Shown here piece by piece: positions 10,918-22,597 of a DNA stretch of 64,000 nt (positions within the stretch are counted from its first letter, which is position 1; each line of letters opens with the position of its first letter). Source of the stretch: Pogonophryne albipinna (Eukaryota > Chordata > Actinopteri > Perciformes > Artedidraconidae); contig JAPTMU010000088.1 of NCBI GenBank assembly GCA_028583405.1, forward strand, positions 172,501 through 236,500, read 5' to 3'. The notes beneath the pieces were generated by a model. The model ran no database searches. It saw only the letters and a list, made by a program, of their open reading frames with translations, and was not told the DNA's origin. The translations under genes were made by a program, and so were the position numbers.

Positions 10918-11890
10918 TTAAAGGGGCCCTATTATGTTCATATCAGTATGTAGTGTGTCTACTTTAAAGAGTCCTCTCCTGCTGATGTTCAGGTGTATAT
11001 CAGTATGTATTGTCTCTACTTTAAAGAGTCCTCTCCTGCTGATGTTCAGGTGTATATCAGTATGTAGTGTCTCTACTTTAAAGAGTCCTCTCCTGTTGAT
11101 GTTCAGGTGTATATCAGTATGTAGTGTCAATACTTTAAAGAGTCCTCTCCTGCTGATGTTCAGGTGTATATCAGTATGTAGTGTCTCTACTTTAAAGAGT
11201 CCTCTCCTGCTGATGTTCCGGTGTATATCAGTATGTAGTGTCTCTACTTTAAAGAGTCCTCTCGTGCTGATGTTCAGGTGTATATCAGTATGTAGTGTCT
11301 CTACTTTAAAGAGTCCTCTCCTGTTGATGTTCAGGTGTATATCAGTGTGTAGTGTCTCTACTTTAAAGAGTCCTCTCCTGCTGATGTTCAGGTGTATATC
11401 AGTGTGTAGTGTCTCTACTTTAAAGAGTCCTCTCCTGCTGATGTTCAGGTGTATATCAGTATGTAGTGTCTCTACTTTAAAGAGTCCTCTCCTGCTGATG
11501 TTCAGGTGTATATCAGTATGTAGTGTCTCTACTGGGACATGTCTCCATGCTTTAATGTTCAAAAAGCTCTTTATTGTTCTCATACTGCCTGTGCTGCAGC
11601 ACCTCTGTTCACCCTCTGTCTGAAACCAGAGCCCAGTCTGCTCTGATTGGTTAGCTGGCCGGCTCTGTTGTGATTGGTCAACCTGCTCAGAGATGTCCCG
11701 CCCCTTAGCCTATCACGTACAATGTGTTGGAGCGCTAGCCAATAGAAGCGCAAGTGTTACTAAGTGATGTCACTATGTTACTGAAGTAAACAAAGGAGTC
11801 CAATGTAGGGATTGTAGCCTTTGCAGACCATTGACATGCACACACAAATATATAACAAACAAAAAGCATAATACAGTAGGAAAGGGCAGG
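10918..11890 (+). mobile_element. F1 MITE copy carrying a 57-bp minisatellite
   Basis: It begins TTAA-AGGGGCCCTATTATG at 10918 and runs into a 57-bp tandem array. From 11533 it continues as the F1 interior (GGGACATGTCTCCATGC, GGTTAGCTGGCCGG, TTTGCAGACCATTGACATGC). The right end near AAGCATAATACAGTAGG at about 11868 is an eroded inverse of the left end, so the exact border is uncertain. Compared with the copy at 4502, the array replaces the short segment between left end and GGGACATG. Confidence 0.75.
10936..11533. repeat. 57-bp minisatellite, about 10.5 units
   Basis: The unit reads GTGTATATCAGTATGTAGTG, TCTCTACTTTAAAGAGTCCT, CTCCTGCTGATGTTCAG. Units differ by single substitutions (TATTG for TAGTG in one, GTCAATAC in one, CTCGTGC in one, CAGTGTG in two), so the array is older or less homogenised than the one at 53.1 kb. 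Because 57 is a multiple of three and the unit lacks stops in one frame per strand, both strands carry long open frames (229 and 221 codons), which I treat as spurious. Confidence 0.95.
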
Positions 11891-13095
11891 AAAATATTTT
11901 GAGACCATTACACTGTGCGGCTTTAACGATTATTTATCTATGCAATACCATTTTAATTAGTTTAATATAAATACTCATTGAGGCATGAAGTTATGAACTT
12001 TTACCAAGCAACAGTTTTGTTGTATTTGGAAAGCGAACAGACCCACAGATGTTGCCCAAAGAAAATAATCAAATGTACCAAACTGAATTGGATGATACTG
12101 AAAGTGAAAGTAATGACATTATTTTGAAAAGACTTCTTGGAAAATAGGATTAGCAGAGCAAGGTCATGTTCAGGTCACACTCACCTGTCCTGCTTTAATC
12201 TCGTAGAATTCTCCGTGTCTCTAAGTACTGTCTGTGCAGCCGACTATTACCGCTGTGATAAAGCTCTGACAGGGTATTTTATTTCTATTATGTACTTTTC
12301 ATTTTGTTCCACTTTTTTTATTATTCTCTTTCTCAATCAATGTATCATTAAGTCCATGAAATGTCAGACAATGGTGATAAATGTACATCATAATCTTCCA
12401 CTGCTCCAAGGTCACCTCGTCTATTGCCCGTTTTTTTTTTTATAACCCAAGATATTAAATTCAAAATGATTTTAGACAGAGGGAAAAACTCATGTTTGAG
12501 AAGCTGAAGCCCACGAATGTTTGCAAACCCTTTTTTAAATAGTCTGGAGAAAAGTGCCCACGACTTAGTCAGTAAACATAACATTGCGTCAGAGGTAATT
12601 TAATCCCATTTTACAATTTTCTTTTCATAAAAAACAATGATTTTCCATCCTTTTCTCCATGTGACATCAAATGTTCTGCCTTTTCAGCCTTGGAAGTGCA
12701 AACAGTTTTTAAAGCGATTTTACTTTGCACACAGCGGTGATCTTATTCTTCAGATTTGCAAAGCCACACAGCCCTCTTCCTTTTCATTACTTTGGCTGAT
12801 TACCAAACAGTCTAAATGCTTCCTGTTTGCAATTGGCTCATTTCACTTATGAACTAGCGAAGTAAAAAGCAATCACAAAGTGCTGTGAAGCTGCCAGGCG
12901 GGCTAATGGACGGGCGGACAGTATGACACTTTCTGACAGAGGCGTCACTTCAGGAAATGTACCTTTAATTCAGGGGACTTGAAAAGACCCTGTTGGATTT
13001 TAATTAGACATGTCCGGGTTTTCTGACATTTAGTCACACCTTTAAAGTCATAACACAGTCTCAGTCAGTCATGGGACATGTGCTGTATTCTCTTC
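11891..13095. other. Noncoding DNA, no feature seen
   Basis: AT-rich with scattered 70-100 codon open frames lacking domains; no transposon ends recognised. Confidence 0.5.
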
Positions 13096-13103
13096 CTGTA
13101 GAC

Positions 13104-13652
13104 CAGGAGTGTCAAACTCAATTTCATCGTGGGCCACATTAGCATTATGGTTACACTCAAAGGGCCGGTTGTAACTATACACATATATATACAGTACCTT
13201 CTCAATCGAAGTATTTTATTTATTTTAATATTGTTTTACTTTGTCGATGAATACTGAAGACATCAAAACTATAAAAGAACACATATGGAATTATCTAGTA
13301 AACAAAAAAGTGTTAAAAAATCCAGAATATGATTTATATTTGAGATTCTTCAAATTAGCCCCCTTTTTCCTTGATGACAGCTTTGCACACAGTTTGCTTC
13401 TCTGTATCATATATATTAACATAATGTATTATATTACATTATTGTCTCTGCATTGGTTTATTATCAGTTCTCGTAATAACTTCCTAAATAACTCCGTCTG
13501 AAAGCAGAAGTCTAGGGCAAATAATTGAAAGCAAATATTCAACAATTACACCAATTTAATTGTATATAATATTCTTTGCAAGCTCTTGCGGGCCACATAA
13601 AATGAGGTCGCTGGCCGGATTTGGCCCACAGGCCTTAGGTTTGACACCCCTG
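13104..13652. mobile_element. hAT-type MITE, second copy, with an unrelated insert
   Basis: The left end CAGGAGTGTCAAACTCAATT and right end GGTTTGACACCCCTG match the element at 3408, including the internal GGGCCGGTTGTAACT. The flanks CTGTAGAC and CTGTTACC agree at 6 of 8 positions, a decayed target duplication. The middle (about 13184-13400) differs from the first copy and includes GAATACTGAAGACATCAAAA, which I recognise as part of another dispersed fish repeat, so a foreign fragment sits inside. Confidence 0.8.
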
Positions 13653-13660
13653 CTGTTACC

Positions 13661-14029
13661 ACCAGTACTAATCCTTTGGAAAATCACATGTTTACTTGTT
13701 TACATGTTGTCTTTGAGCATTAGGAAAGCGTTGTACAAACCCCTTGTATTGCTTTTATTCTCATGACTTTGTCAGGTGTATTTACAGTACCTCTGTTTTA
13801 CTGCTGAAGTTGGCACCTTTCCAATTCCTGAGCATATGCCAGAGTAATTACACAACATCTGCCATTATATTGAATAGTGGTGAGGGGGCGTTACCTGTGC
13901 TAATAATAAACAATTGTCAACACGCGGCCAATATATTATCATCAGGGTAATGTACATTCAGCACACCTATAGGAGCACATTTGGATGGTTAAGAAAATGT
14001 GGGGAATCTGGTGTTGATTCTTTATTTAG
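13661..14029. other. Noncoding DNA between two MITEs
   Basis: Nothing recognisable; no ORF with domain content. Confidence 0.5.
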
Positions 14030-14033
14030 TTAA

Positions 14034-14803
14034 AGGTCCCATGTCATGGCCATTTCTACTGATCATATTTCCATAGTTGAGGTCGACTAGAATAGATTCA
14101 AATTGTGCAATTTTCCAAACTCACATTGGTTTCTCATCCAGCATCTCTGTATAGTATGTGGATTCACTCTCTGTCCTAAACGGCTTGTTGGAGCTCCTGC
14201 CCCCCCCCCCCCCCTGTGAGCCCAGTGTGCTCTGATTGGTCGGGACGTTGCGAGGCTCGTTGCTGCTGCGAGGAGCGGACAGGTTTCCGGGTCGGCGATA
14301 CAGCGAGAACAAGCTAAACTCATCCTGAGCACACACAAACACTCACAGCCGAAGTAAAAACAATACGTGTGGCTTGATATTGAGTAAGAAAAAGGTTTCT
14401 AACGCTGTGAGAATGGGTCTGCGGAGAGCATTTCTCCACCATCCCAACTCGTCTATTACCAGCGTTCAGGGAGCTCTATGCAAGTCAATGGGACTCCCTG
14501 TTAGTTAGCCAAGGGATCCTGTTGTGTGAGGTGCTCCGTGGATTGGTCCATTTGGGCCAATCCGGTCATTTGTTGTTGATCTGGGTGTTCACACGTCACA
14601 GAACCCAGGAAGCAAACAATGGAAAAAGAGAAATGTCCAACGAGGCGTTCTGGGGCAGCATAGACAGGTCTTCTCTGTGTTAGAGTTTTACTCACTACAG
14701 GGTGTACTTTGAGGGTTTGTGACTCTGTAGACCGTTTACATGCAGGAAAACCTTCATAACACAAGGGGACGGGTAATAACCGGAAAAGCATGACATGGGA
14801 CCT
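14034..14803 (+). mobile_element. TTAA MITE, AGGTCCCATGTCATG family, copy A
   Basis: The terminal inverted repeats AGGTCCCATGTCATG and CATGACATGGGACCT are exact, with TTAA at 14030-14033 and 14804-14807. Internal landmarks are a C-run at 14200-14214, CTGATTGGTCGGGACGTTGC, TTTCCGGGTCGGCGATACAG and GTTCTGGGGCAGCATAGACA. Copies B (20.3 kb), C (54.8 kb, reverse) and D (61.3 kb, reverse) share the same order. No transposase is encoded. piggyBac or Kolobok machinery is the likely mover, judging by the TTAA target. Confidence 0.92.
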
Positions 14804-14807
14804 TTAA

Positions 14808-14945
14808 ATAAGCTCCATTGTGCTTTTTGGGGTTCTCCCTCTCCTGTAGTGTTATATAGGTTTTAGTGCATGTAAATGGTCTGCAAAAGCTAAAATCCCT
14901 GTGTTTCTCTCTGTACTGTAACTCATGCTGCTCAATGTTTGGATA
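14808..14945 (-). repeat. F1 MITE fragment, reverse orientation
   Basis: GTTATATAGGTTTTAGTGCA, then ATGGTCTGCAAAAGCTAAAA matches the reverse complement of the F1 right part. It directly abuts the TTAA of copy A. Confidence 0.6.
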
Positions 14946-14954
14946 ATGGAGATT

Positions 14955-15106
14955 AGATAATAGTAATAATACATGTATTTTGTAAGCGCTTTTACAGATG
15001 CTCAAAGTCGCTTTACAGAGGTAGTAAAAAAAGAAAAGGACAACAATTAAATATATTAAAAATCACATTAAAATCAAGCATTAAAAGCCAGTTTGAAGAG
15101 GTGAGT
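14955..15106 (-). repeat. LINE 3' UTR/tail fragment (same family as at 1015)
   Basis: GTAAGCGCTTTTACAGATGC, TCAAAGTCGCTTTACAGA and the downstream GCCAGTTTGAAGAGGTGAG match 1045-1190 closely. Only the last 150 bp of the LINE remain. Confidence 0.7.
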
Positions 15107-16303
15107 ATTTTTTTAAACTTTTATTATTAGGGAAATGCAGGTGTCATAGCAACAACAGCAATACAAAACAAAGGAAACAGGAAAGGGCAGATACAAGTCA
15201 AAACAGATCTAATAAGAATAGTTGTTTTCATGAAAATATTCATATAAAATAGAAACATAACTTAAATCGATTCCTATTTTCTTATCAGATGTTTGTTATT
15301 TGATTTATTATTGTAGAAGTTATCAGAGTCGGGCATACATCTTGAAGCTTGGCATCCTGACTGATAACTGATGCCTTTAATATAAAACATGGCAGTTGAT
15401 TTGATATCTCAGATCTCAGATATAAGTCCATCATCAGATCACTGTGAACTCAAATGGAAATTGAACCACACTAGTCCGTGTTTCCTTGATATTCTTTATC
15501 GCAGCATCAGGCAGATAACACCAGAAACCTGTTTAAAGTCTCCTCCATCTCATTCTCTCTCGTCTTATCAAAATGCATTAAATGCCCACCTGCACATCTT
15601 CCTCTCATCTCGTTTCAGAACCTTCTCCCTGGAGCTCTCACTCTCCCTGCTCCATCAAATCCAATTTGTATAAACGCCGTCACTCTTCTTTATCAAATCT
15701 GCCAAACCCTGCTCTTATTCATCCATGTGTTATTTAGTAATGTGTCTCGTGTGAGCGATCTCACTCTTGTTTGTCTATAAAAATGTTGTGCCTGCCAGCT
15801 CTCTTCACAAAGCCGCTCCATAAAATACTGATACAGCTCGGCTCTGACAGGTTTCCTGTTCGTCTCCATTTGTCACCAACTTGAGCTTCTCTACGTTTTC
15901 TCCACAAGCTACAATCCATCACATTTAACTTTTTTAAACCAAAACAATGAAGGAGATGTCACTAAGGAAACGCTGTTCGGTTTAAGAAGCGAACAACAGA
16001 ATTGGAGCAGCAGAAGCAGCGGTGGTTGAAGTTTAGCGTGTAGGGAGGATTTGCCTGGGGCGAGGACAAAAAGCCAGCGGGTCAAATGAGACGAGGCAGA
16101 GGTTTCGTCTATGCAGATGTGCTGCTGACAAAATAACACCATAAGAAGGTTAGACAACTCGCAACCCACCACCTCTACTTTCAAATACACTGTTTGAATT
16201 CATGCAGGAACACTCGAGATGTGACTCGGTTGCTTTTGTCTATATTTACTCCAACAACTGTAGCGAGACAGGTCTATTTGTTGTTTCCCCTTTTTCGTAG
16301 TAA
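15107..16303. other. Noncoding DNA, no feature seen
   Basis: No transposon ends, no domain-bearing ORF. Confidence 0.5.
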
Positions 16304-16305
16304 TA

Positions 16306-17075
16306 CACTGAACAAAAATATAAACGCAACACTTTTGTTTTTGCTCCCATTTTTCATGAGATGAACTCAAATATCTAAAACATTTTCTATATACACAAAA
16401 TAACCATTTCTCTCAAATATTGTTCACAAATCTGAAAAAATCTGTGATAGTGAGCACTTCTCCTTTGCCGAGATAATCCATCCCACCTCACAGGTGTGGC
16501 ATATCAAGATGCTGATTAGACAGCATGATTATTGCACAGGTGTGCCTTAGGCTGGCCACAATAAAAGGCCACTCTGAAACGTGCAGTTTTGCTTTATTGG
16601 GGTCCGAAAACCAGTCAGTATCTGGTGTGAGGGGTAGGGGTAGGGTTAGGGTAATGTTGTGAATCGAGTGGCCTGTGTTCGTCGTCCATAACATACACCT
16701 GCCCATACCATAACCCCACCACCACCATGGGCCACTCGATTCACAACATTACCCTACCCAACGGACCCCCCGAGACCCCCCCAATAAAGCCAAACTGCAC
16801 GTTTCAGAGTGGCCTTTTATTGTGGCCAGCCTAAGGCACACCTGTGCAATAATCATGCTGTCTAATCAGCATCTTGATATGCCACACCTGTGAGGTGGGA
16901 TGGATTATCTCGGCAAAGGAGAAGTGCTCACTATCACACATTTTTTCAGATTTGTGAACAATATTTGAGAGAAATGGTTATTTTGTGTATATAGAAAATG
17001 TTTTAGATCTTTGAGTTCATCTCATGAAAAATGGGAGCAAAAACAAAAGTGTTGCGTTTATATTTGTGTTCAGTG
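16306..17075. mobile_element. Palindromic Tc1/mariner-like element with about 300-bp inverted arms
   Basis: The left arm 16306-16612 and right arm 16777-17075 are inverted copies with only a handful of mismatches. They begin CACTGAACAAAAATATAAAC and end with its complement. A further perfect 25-bp inverted pair (16649-16673 and 16730-16754) sits inside, leaving a loop of about 56 bp. The element is bordered by TA on both sides (16304-16305, 17076-17077), as expected for a TA-targeting transposon. No transposase ORF is present. Long near-identical arms would fold into an extended hairpin if transcribed. Superfamily is inferred from the TA border alone. Confidence 0.85.
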
Positions 17076-17077
17076 TA

Positions 17078-18180
17078 TATTTCTCTTCAGATTTGAGTAA
17101 AAGGTCTTGCTTTCTAATCTTCTCCCAGTAGAATTTGGTGTTAAAGCTGTTTCCTGTTGATGATATCTCAAAAAGCAAAATGTTCTATCCTTAACTAATT
17201 TTAATTAACACTCAGTCAAGATACAAGATGGCGATGTCTTTATTGATTATTTTGTCTTTTTATCACTTAATTATTTTTGTTTGTGTGTTTTTTTTTAGAA
17301 TATTACTTGTGATGTCTGAATGATATTTGTGTGTAGTGAAATATGCCATATTGATGAAAAAACCCCAATATAACATCTGAATCTTAACTTTTGTACAATT
17401 TCTTTGGACATTTCTACGGATACAAAAGGCAGCTTTGCATTAAACCTCTGATTATTACTGACCAGCCTTATGTACAAGCCACCTCCTGAACGATGTTTCA
17501 CAGATTGCTTCCGTCTAGATAAAGACAGAGTGAGATAGCATCAGCATGCTAAACATGTTATCAGAAATGATAATAGATAATCATGTGCACATAAACATAT
17601 TTGCTCCATTAGAGCGCTCAATATCCATTTCCCCCTCCCACTAAATATTCCAATCAGGTGTTTCCCTGCTGTGAATAAGATTAAACATCAGAGCGCCGCA
17701 CCTCAACACTGCTTGGGACACGGATGGATTACAACTCTATACAGAAAATAAAATACTCCCATACAGGTCTGCAGTTTCCTGCTCGCTGCCGCAAACATGG
17801 AATTGACTGCTTTCAAGCGTGGACACAGTTCTGGTTTTACACAGCAAAACAATTCAGGACCCACCGAGACCCCAGTCAAGTTTCAGATGTCAAAATAATG
17901 GATGCTGTCTGTCTGCTGCAGTTTCTGATATTTATGGGGATTTGCTGCTCGTGTTTCGACCAAAGTGAGTTTTTATTAAGCTTCCTCACTACAGGAAGTG
18001 AAGCCTGGAGGTTGGGTTAGGTCCCGCCTTCAATCCGGATGTTTTTCTCCAGGCAAGCATTTCTGATCTCTCCCTTATTTGTGTCAACATTAATCTTCAT
18101 TAGCATGAAAAACACATGCTAATTGCTAATTACCTACATTTTATCTTGTCTTAATGTTGTACCGAAGATAATTCATTGAT
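17078..18180. other. Noncoding DNA, no feature seen
   Basis: A 98-codon open frame at 17724-18020 has no recognisable domain; I do not support it as a gene. Confidence 0.45.
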
Positions 18181-18181
18181 A

Positions 18182-18440
18182 TAATAATAATAAAACTTTA
18201 TTTATATAGCACTTTTCATACAACACATGCAGCTCAAAGTGCTTTACAAACTGACACATCACAAGTTAAAAATAAGCAACAAGAAATTCCCTTCAGATTA
18301 TTTGTTAAAATCTTTAAAGTTACATGCAGCAAATTATAACATTTGATCAGGTTAATAGACACAAGGAGGTAAATGATAAAGACAAAATAATAACATTTCA
18401 AGTGGGGGGTTGCTAATAAAAAGCTAATCTAAAAAGATGT
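18182..18440 (-). repeat. LINE 3' tail (L2/CR1-like)
   Basis: ATAATAATAATAAAAC followed by TTTATTTATATAGCACTTTT and CAAAGTGCTTTACAAA is the reverse complement of a typical fish L2-like 3' UTR, comparable with 32465-32520. No coding part is clear. Confidence 0.65.
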
Positions 18441-18494
18441 TATTTTACGCGTCTGATTTTCTTCTGTGGACAAAATAATGGCAGTGCTTTTACC

Positions 18495-18535
18495 TCCTCC
18501 TCTTCCTCCCCCTCCTCCTCCTCCTCCTCCTCATT
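18495..18535. repeat. Pyrimidine-rich (CCT)n tract
   Basis: CTCCTCCTCTTCCTCCCCCT followed by six CTC/CCT triplets. Confidence 0.85.
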
Positions 18536-18935
18536 GTAGTGGTTGTATTTAGCTCACACAGGAGGACAGACCCCAGACCAATGTCACACAGCTCTCAGGC
18601 TCCCCGTCGCTGGGAGCTTTTATCCATGTATCTGCTGTCCGGACTCTGAGCTGTCGGCTTGCTTTAACGCACTCATATCATTTGGCTGAAGGCACTGAAC
18701 GAGTCCTGAAGTTGATGTTTGACTTCGTAACGTTATGGATCTCACACACTCCCAGATTACTGCTGTAACTCGTTCCTTTTGCATTTTTCAGCGAAGAACA
18801 GTGGCTGGGATTAGGGAGTAGAAGACTCTACCTATTAAAATGCACATTCTTGTAAATTAAACGTTAAAAAAAACAACAATCTGAATCAAGAACTGAGACA
18901 ACTCAAAATTGTCTCATGGTTTTCTTCCCATCTGT

Positions 18936-18956
18936 AGCTAGGGTTAGGGTTAGGGT
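18936..18956 (+). repeat. Three telomere-like TTAGGG units
   Basis: GCTAGGGTTAGGGTTAGGGT gives three tandem TAGGGT units, the vertebrate telomere motif, in an interstitial position. Too short to imply a fusion point. Confidence 0.6.
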
Positions 18957-18976
18957 CAAGACGCAAAGAAAATCCT

Positions 18977-19350
18977 ACACTGTAAAAAACAACAACAAGG
19001 TGACATTTACGGTAAATTACCGGCAGCTGTGTTGCCGAAACGTCCCCGTTAAAAAATATGGTAAAAACGTATAAGAGGTTACGGTTTACTTCTTTGGCAA
19101 CCGTACATGAACTGTTTCTGTTTACGGTATACACATTAAAACAATTAAGTAAGCCAGGTTACGGTAATTAACATTAAAAATAACAGCTATAATAAAAACC
19201 TGATTACGGTAAACTAATTTAAAAACAACAGATATGCTGCAAACCTAATTACGGTCTTTCTCAGTGATAACCACAAAGTGTTTGCTTTATTACGGTATGT
19301 TATTATTATAATTCAAATGTACAGTAAATTACCGGCAGCTGTTTTGATAT
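18977..19350. repeat. Interspersed repeat rich in TTACGGT motifs
   Basis: It begins ACACTGTAAAAAACAAC. TTACGGT or TACGGT then occurs at least seven times, and TAAATTACCGGCAGCTG occurs near both the start (19012) and the end (19325) as a direct repeat. The opening resembles a widespread fish MITE, but I cannot find a matching inverted right end, so the borders are approximate. Confidence 0.5.
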
Positions 19351-19914
19351 CATGCAACCTTTGAGGTTTGCTCAATTCATGCTGTATTCATGCTGTATCC
19401 TAGCTGTAGGAGCCAATGAGCACTCAGGATATAAAAGTAGGAACCAATGTTTGTTTACTAAACTAAAAGCTTCAGAAGGAGCTGTTTAGCTGATTTTTTC
19501 GGACTGAGATTGACTCATAATCAATTTAGTTTAGCCTTGATTAACTTTAACCAGCCTGTTTCCTGTGTTATTAATACATAGAAATGCGTTAATTGCATTA
19601 GGACACTAGTTACTCGATGTACTTACAGTGGCACAGTGTAGTTGCAGTGGGTAAAAGGCACTTAACAAGACATTTTAAGCCTCTCAGCCATATTGTTGAG
19701 GATGCTTTTACAGTGGGTGGTATTGACTTTGTAGTCCATGCCAAGGAACACAGGGTTATGATCGTTCCTTCTCAGCTTCACCCTGCTATATAACAGTCTT
19801 TTTGGGAATAACCTCTTATCTTTATATTTTACAACGCCTTCATTCTTACTTGATGGTTCTTTGTGTGAATGGTTGAACTCGGCTACAAATTGCATTTCAC
19901 ATCAACCTCGCAAA
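19351..19914. other. Noncoding DNA, no feature seen
   Basis: No element ends or domain-bearing ORFs recognised. Confidence 0.45.
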
Positions 19915-19915
19915 G

Positions 19916-20150
19916 CTAAGATAAGATAATAATTACTTTATTGATCCCAATTTGGGAAATGTTTGTGTTGCAGCAGCATAAAGACATGAAAGTATAACAA
20001 TATGAATTTACAAATGAACAATAACAAGATATAGATCAAGTTATTATATATACAGAAGTATGTGAGAGATGGGATATTACATATTAAACTGAATATATAA
20101 ATGTTAAATGTGCAGTGTGATTTTAAGTCCAAGAGAAACTAGAAACACTA
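19916..20150 (-). repeat. Rex1-like LINE 3' end (tentative)
   Basis: Read on the minus strand, this ends ATTGGGATCAATAAAGTAAT followed by TATCTTATCTTAG, the GGGATCAATAAAG-plus-pentamer tail characteristic of Rex1/CR1-like fish LINEs. The upstream part is AT-rich with no ORF. Compare the plus-strand tails at 41.1 and 59.8 kb. Confidence 0.55.
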
Positions 20151-20268
20151 GACCGTCAGAGCGTTGAAGAACTCTGTGCTCGATTAGTATTCCTGAATTC
20201 CTCACAAAACATGTAAAATGTGATTCATTTCATTTTTATTTGTTTTGTTCATGGTATGCACAACTTAA

Positions 20269-21019
20269 AGGTCCCATGTCATGGCCATTTCTACTGATCA
20301 TATTTCCATTGTTGAGGTCTACTAGAAAATATTTAAATTGTGCAGTTTTCCAAACTCACATTGGTTTCTCATTCAGCATCTCTGTATAGCATGTGTATTC
20401 ACTCTCTGTCCTAAACGGCTTGTTGGAGCTCCTGCCCCCCCCCCCCCCCTCCCTGTGAGCCCACTGTGCTCTGATTGGTCGGGACGTTGCGAGGCTCGTT
20501 GCGAGGCTCGTTGCTGCGAGGAGCGGACAGGTTTCCGGGTCGGCGATACAGCGAGAACAAGCGAAACTCATCCTGAGCACACAAACACTCACAGCCGAAG
20601 TAAAAACAATAAGTGTGGCTTGATATTGGGTAAGAAAAAGGTTTCTAACGCTGTGAGAATGGGTCTGCGGAGAGCATTTCTCCGCCATCCCAACTCGTCT
20701 ATTACCAACCAGGGAGCTCTATGCAAGTCAATGGGGACTCCCTGTTAGTTGAACATGTACGCTAAAGGTCCCCACCCCTCCTGGTGTGTGAGGAGCTCCG
20801 CGGATTGGTCCATTTTGGTTCCCGGAAGAAACAAATGGAAAAAGAGAAATGTCCAACGAGGCGTTCTGGGGCAGCACAGACAGGTATTTTCTGTGTTAGA
20901 GTTTTACTCGCTACAGGGTGTACTTTGAGGGTTTGTGACTCTGCAGACCGTTTAGATGCAGAACAACCTTCATAACACAAGGGGACGGGTAATAACCGGA
21001 AAAGCATGACATGGGACCT
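20269..21019 (+). mobile_element. TTAA MITE, AGGTCCCATGTCATG family, copy B
   Basis: TTAA at 20265-20268 and 21020-21023 brackets exact inverted ends identical to copy A. The interior is colinear with copy A but has a short CGAGGCTCGTTGC duplication near 20495 and a different 3' third between 20720 and 20830 (a GGTCCCCACCCCTCC segment shared with copy D). B and D therefore form a subfamily apart from A and C. Confidence 0.92.
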
Positions 21020-21023
21020 TTAA

Positions 21024-21776
21024 CAAAACATGTCTCTATAAACACACCATAGCCAAAAAGGAGCAGGGAGAAGAAAATAATCTTATACTACCTGCCCCTT
21101 TCTCAAAAATAAATAGAAATAGATGGTCTGTCCTTCATATTTTCGTATTCACAGCCAATCATAACAGTATCGCAGGAAAATAAGAGAAACACAAAAACAG
21201 ACAACAAAATACTTAGTTCCCACTTGACAGTTAATGGAAAGAAACAAAACAAAAAAACAACACCAAAACATCCCATGTACAAAGGGAAAGTGCAAAATCC
21301 TCATCTGAGTCCTGCTGGAGTAGAACGGGGAAAGTGGCGCATAATAATAATAATTTGAAGAGACATATTAAAGACGTAACAGTTGTACAGCCGCAGAAGA
21401 AAGCCAATAGGAAGTGAAGCGGCGTGGGGGCTGTGATGGAGACGGCGAGACGCTCAGGAAACGCTGAGGGACGATGGAGTGCTCACTGGGGATTTCTCAG
21501 ATGAGGCGTGAGTGCAGCGGAGCCTCGTGGCGATCATTCAGGGGAGCTAGGGTACATATCCCTCCATGAGAGCAATCTGGCAAACGTCTGCTGCCGTTCA
21601 GCACAGATCATGCAAAGAGATGGATTTCAGCCGTACTTAAATTATCAATAATACATCAGTTTACCGGCAAAACAGGCTGATAGTAACATTTAACTAAGTG
21701 TGCTTTCCCCTTTGTTAGCTCTGGCCTGGCTAACTGTACCAGGATAAACATTTCATGGATTATTTGACTGTTTTGA
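21024..21776. other. Noncoding DNA, no feature seen
   Basis: A-rich first half; no transposon ends or exons recognised. Confidence 0.45.
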
Positions 21777-22112
21777 TTAAAGGTGGGGTAAGTCATTTTG
21801 GAGAAACCAGATCGAGTGCGCTAGAATTTGAAAATATCTGCCCCTTCCTTCAGACTTCCTTACAGAGCCCCTCCTCCAACACACACGGACGCGCACATGA
21901 CCAATGAGGGCACGAGATAAGTGTGTGCACAGATGGAAGGCTGACAGGCAGGTGGGCCATCCAGTTATTTTAGCCGGCTCAGATGATTGGTCGTGCTTTT
22001 TACAGTACTACGGCTTCCACAGATGACATTTTTTGTATGTATTTATTGTCAAAGCATTTAATGTATTCATTGCTATCGGGATGTTAAGAGCATTCCATGG
22101 AATATAACAACA

Positions 22113-22563
22113 ATTATAAAACGGACAAGTCAAATCAAGCAATCTGATTGGTTCTTAGCCGTGATATACTGAGCGTATAGCATGGGTAGAATTGTAAGTT
22201 ACTTTTCACAACAAATCAGTATCCCTCCGCGTCTGAGAAAAACAGTATATCGTTGGGCTGAAAAGCAAACTGCTTGCAGTTTGCTTTTCATACTGGAACA
22301 AGAAAGCAGCGGAGAAGTAACGGGGCAGAAACCCTCCTTTTTACGCAGCGGTCCAGACATAGACATCAAACGGCAAAACATATTCAGTGTGCACTTCCTT
22401 TGGCATTAGGGCAGGGGTATCTAGATACTTTCCAAGGTTTGACATAATGAGTTGTGCTACTTTTAAAGCAAGCAACGATGTTTTCAAATCTGTAATCAAA
22501 GAGGTCCGCAAAAACACTATCGACCAATCAGATTGCTTGATTTGACTTGTCAGTTTTATAAAT
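22113..22563. mobile_element. Possible MITE nested in the 1.63-kb TTAA element
   Basis: ACAAGTCAAATCAAGCAATC followed by TGATTGGT recurs in inverted orientation 370 bp later. The pair brackets a compact block that includes the 22260-22289 hairpin. No target duplication is evident, so this may instead be internal structure of the larger element. Confidence 0.4.
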
Positions 22564-22597
22564 ATATTTACATTTCTTCCGTTACGAAACAAACTTA

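Larger units (their letters stand above)
18441..18976. other. Noncoding DNA around the CCT and TTAGGG tracts
   Basis: No exon seen. Contains only the two short simple repeats listed separately. Confidence 0.45.

Noticed and set aside
10918..11623. 229- and 221-codon repeat ORFs on opposite strands
   Set aside because: Produced by a stop-free 57-bp tandem unit whose length is a multiple of three, inside a MITE; no start context, domain or sign of selection.
16621..16652. Interstitial telomere in the palindromic element
   Set aside because: The GGGTAGGGGTAGGGTTAGGG run is irregular and only one unit is a true TTAGGG; it is part of the element's loop region.
22182..22409. 75-codon ORF in the 1.63-kb TTAA element
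   Set aside because: It overlaps a perfect 14-bp hairpin and opposite-strand ORFs and has no recognisable domain.
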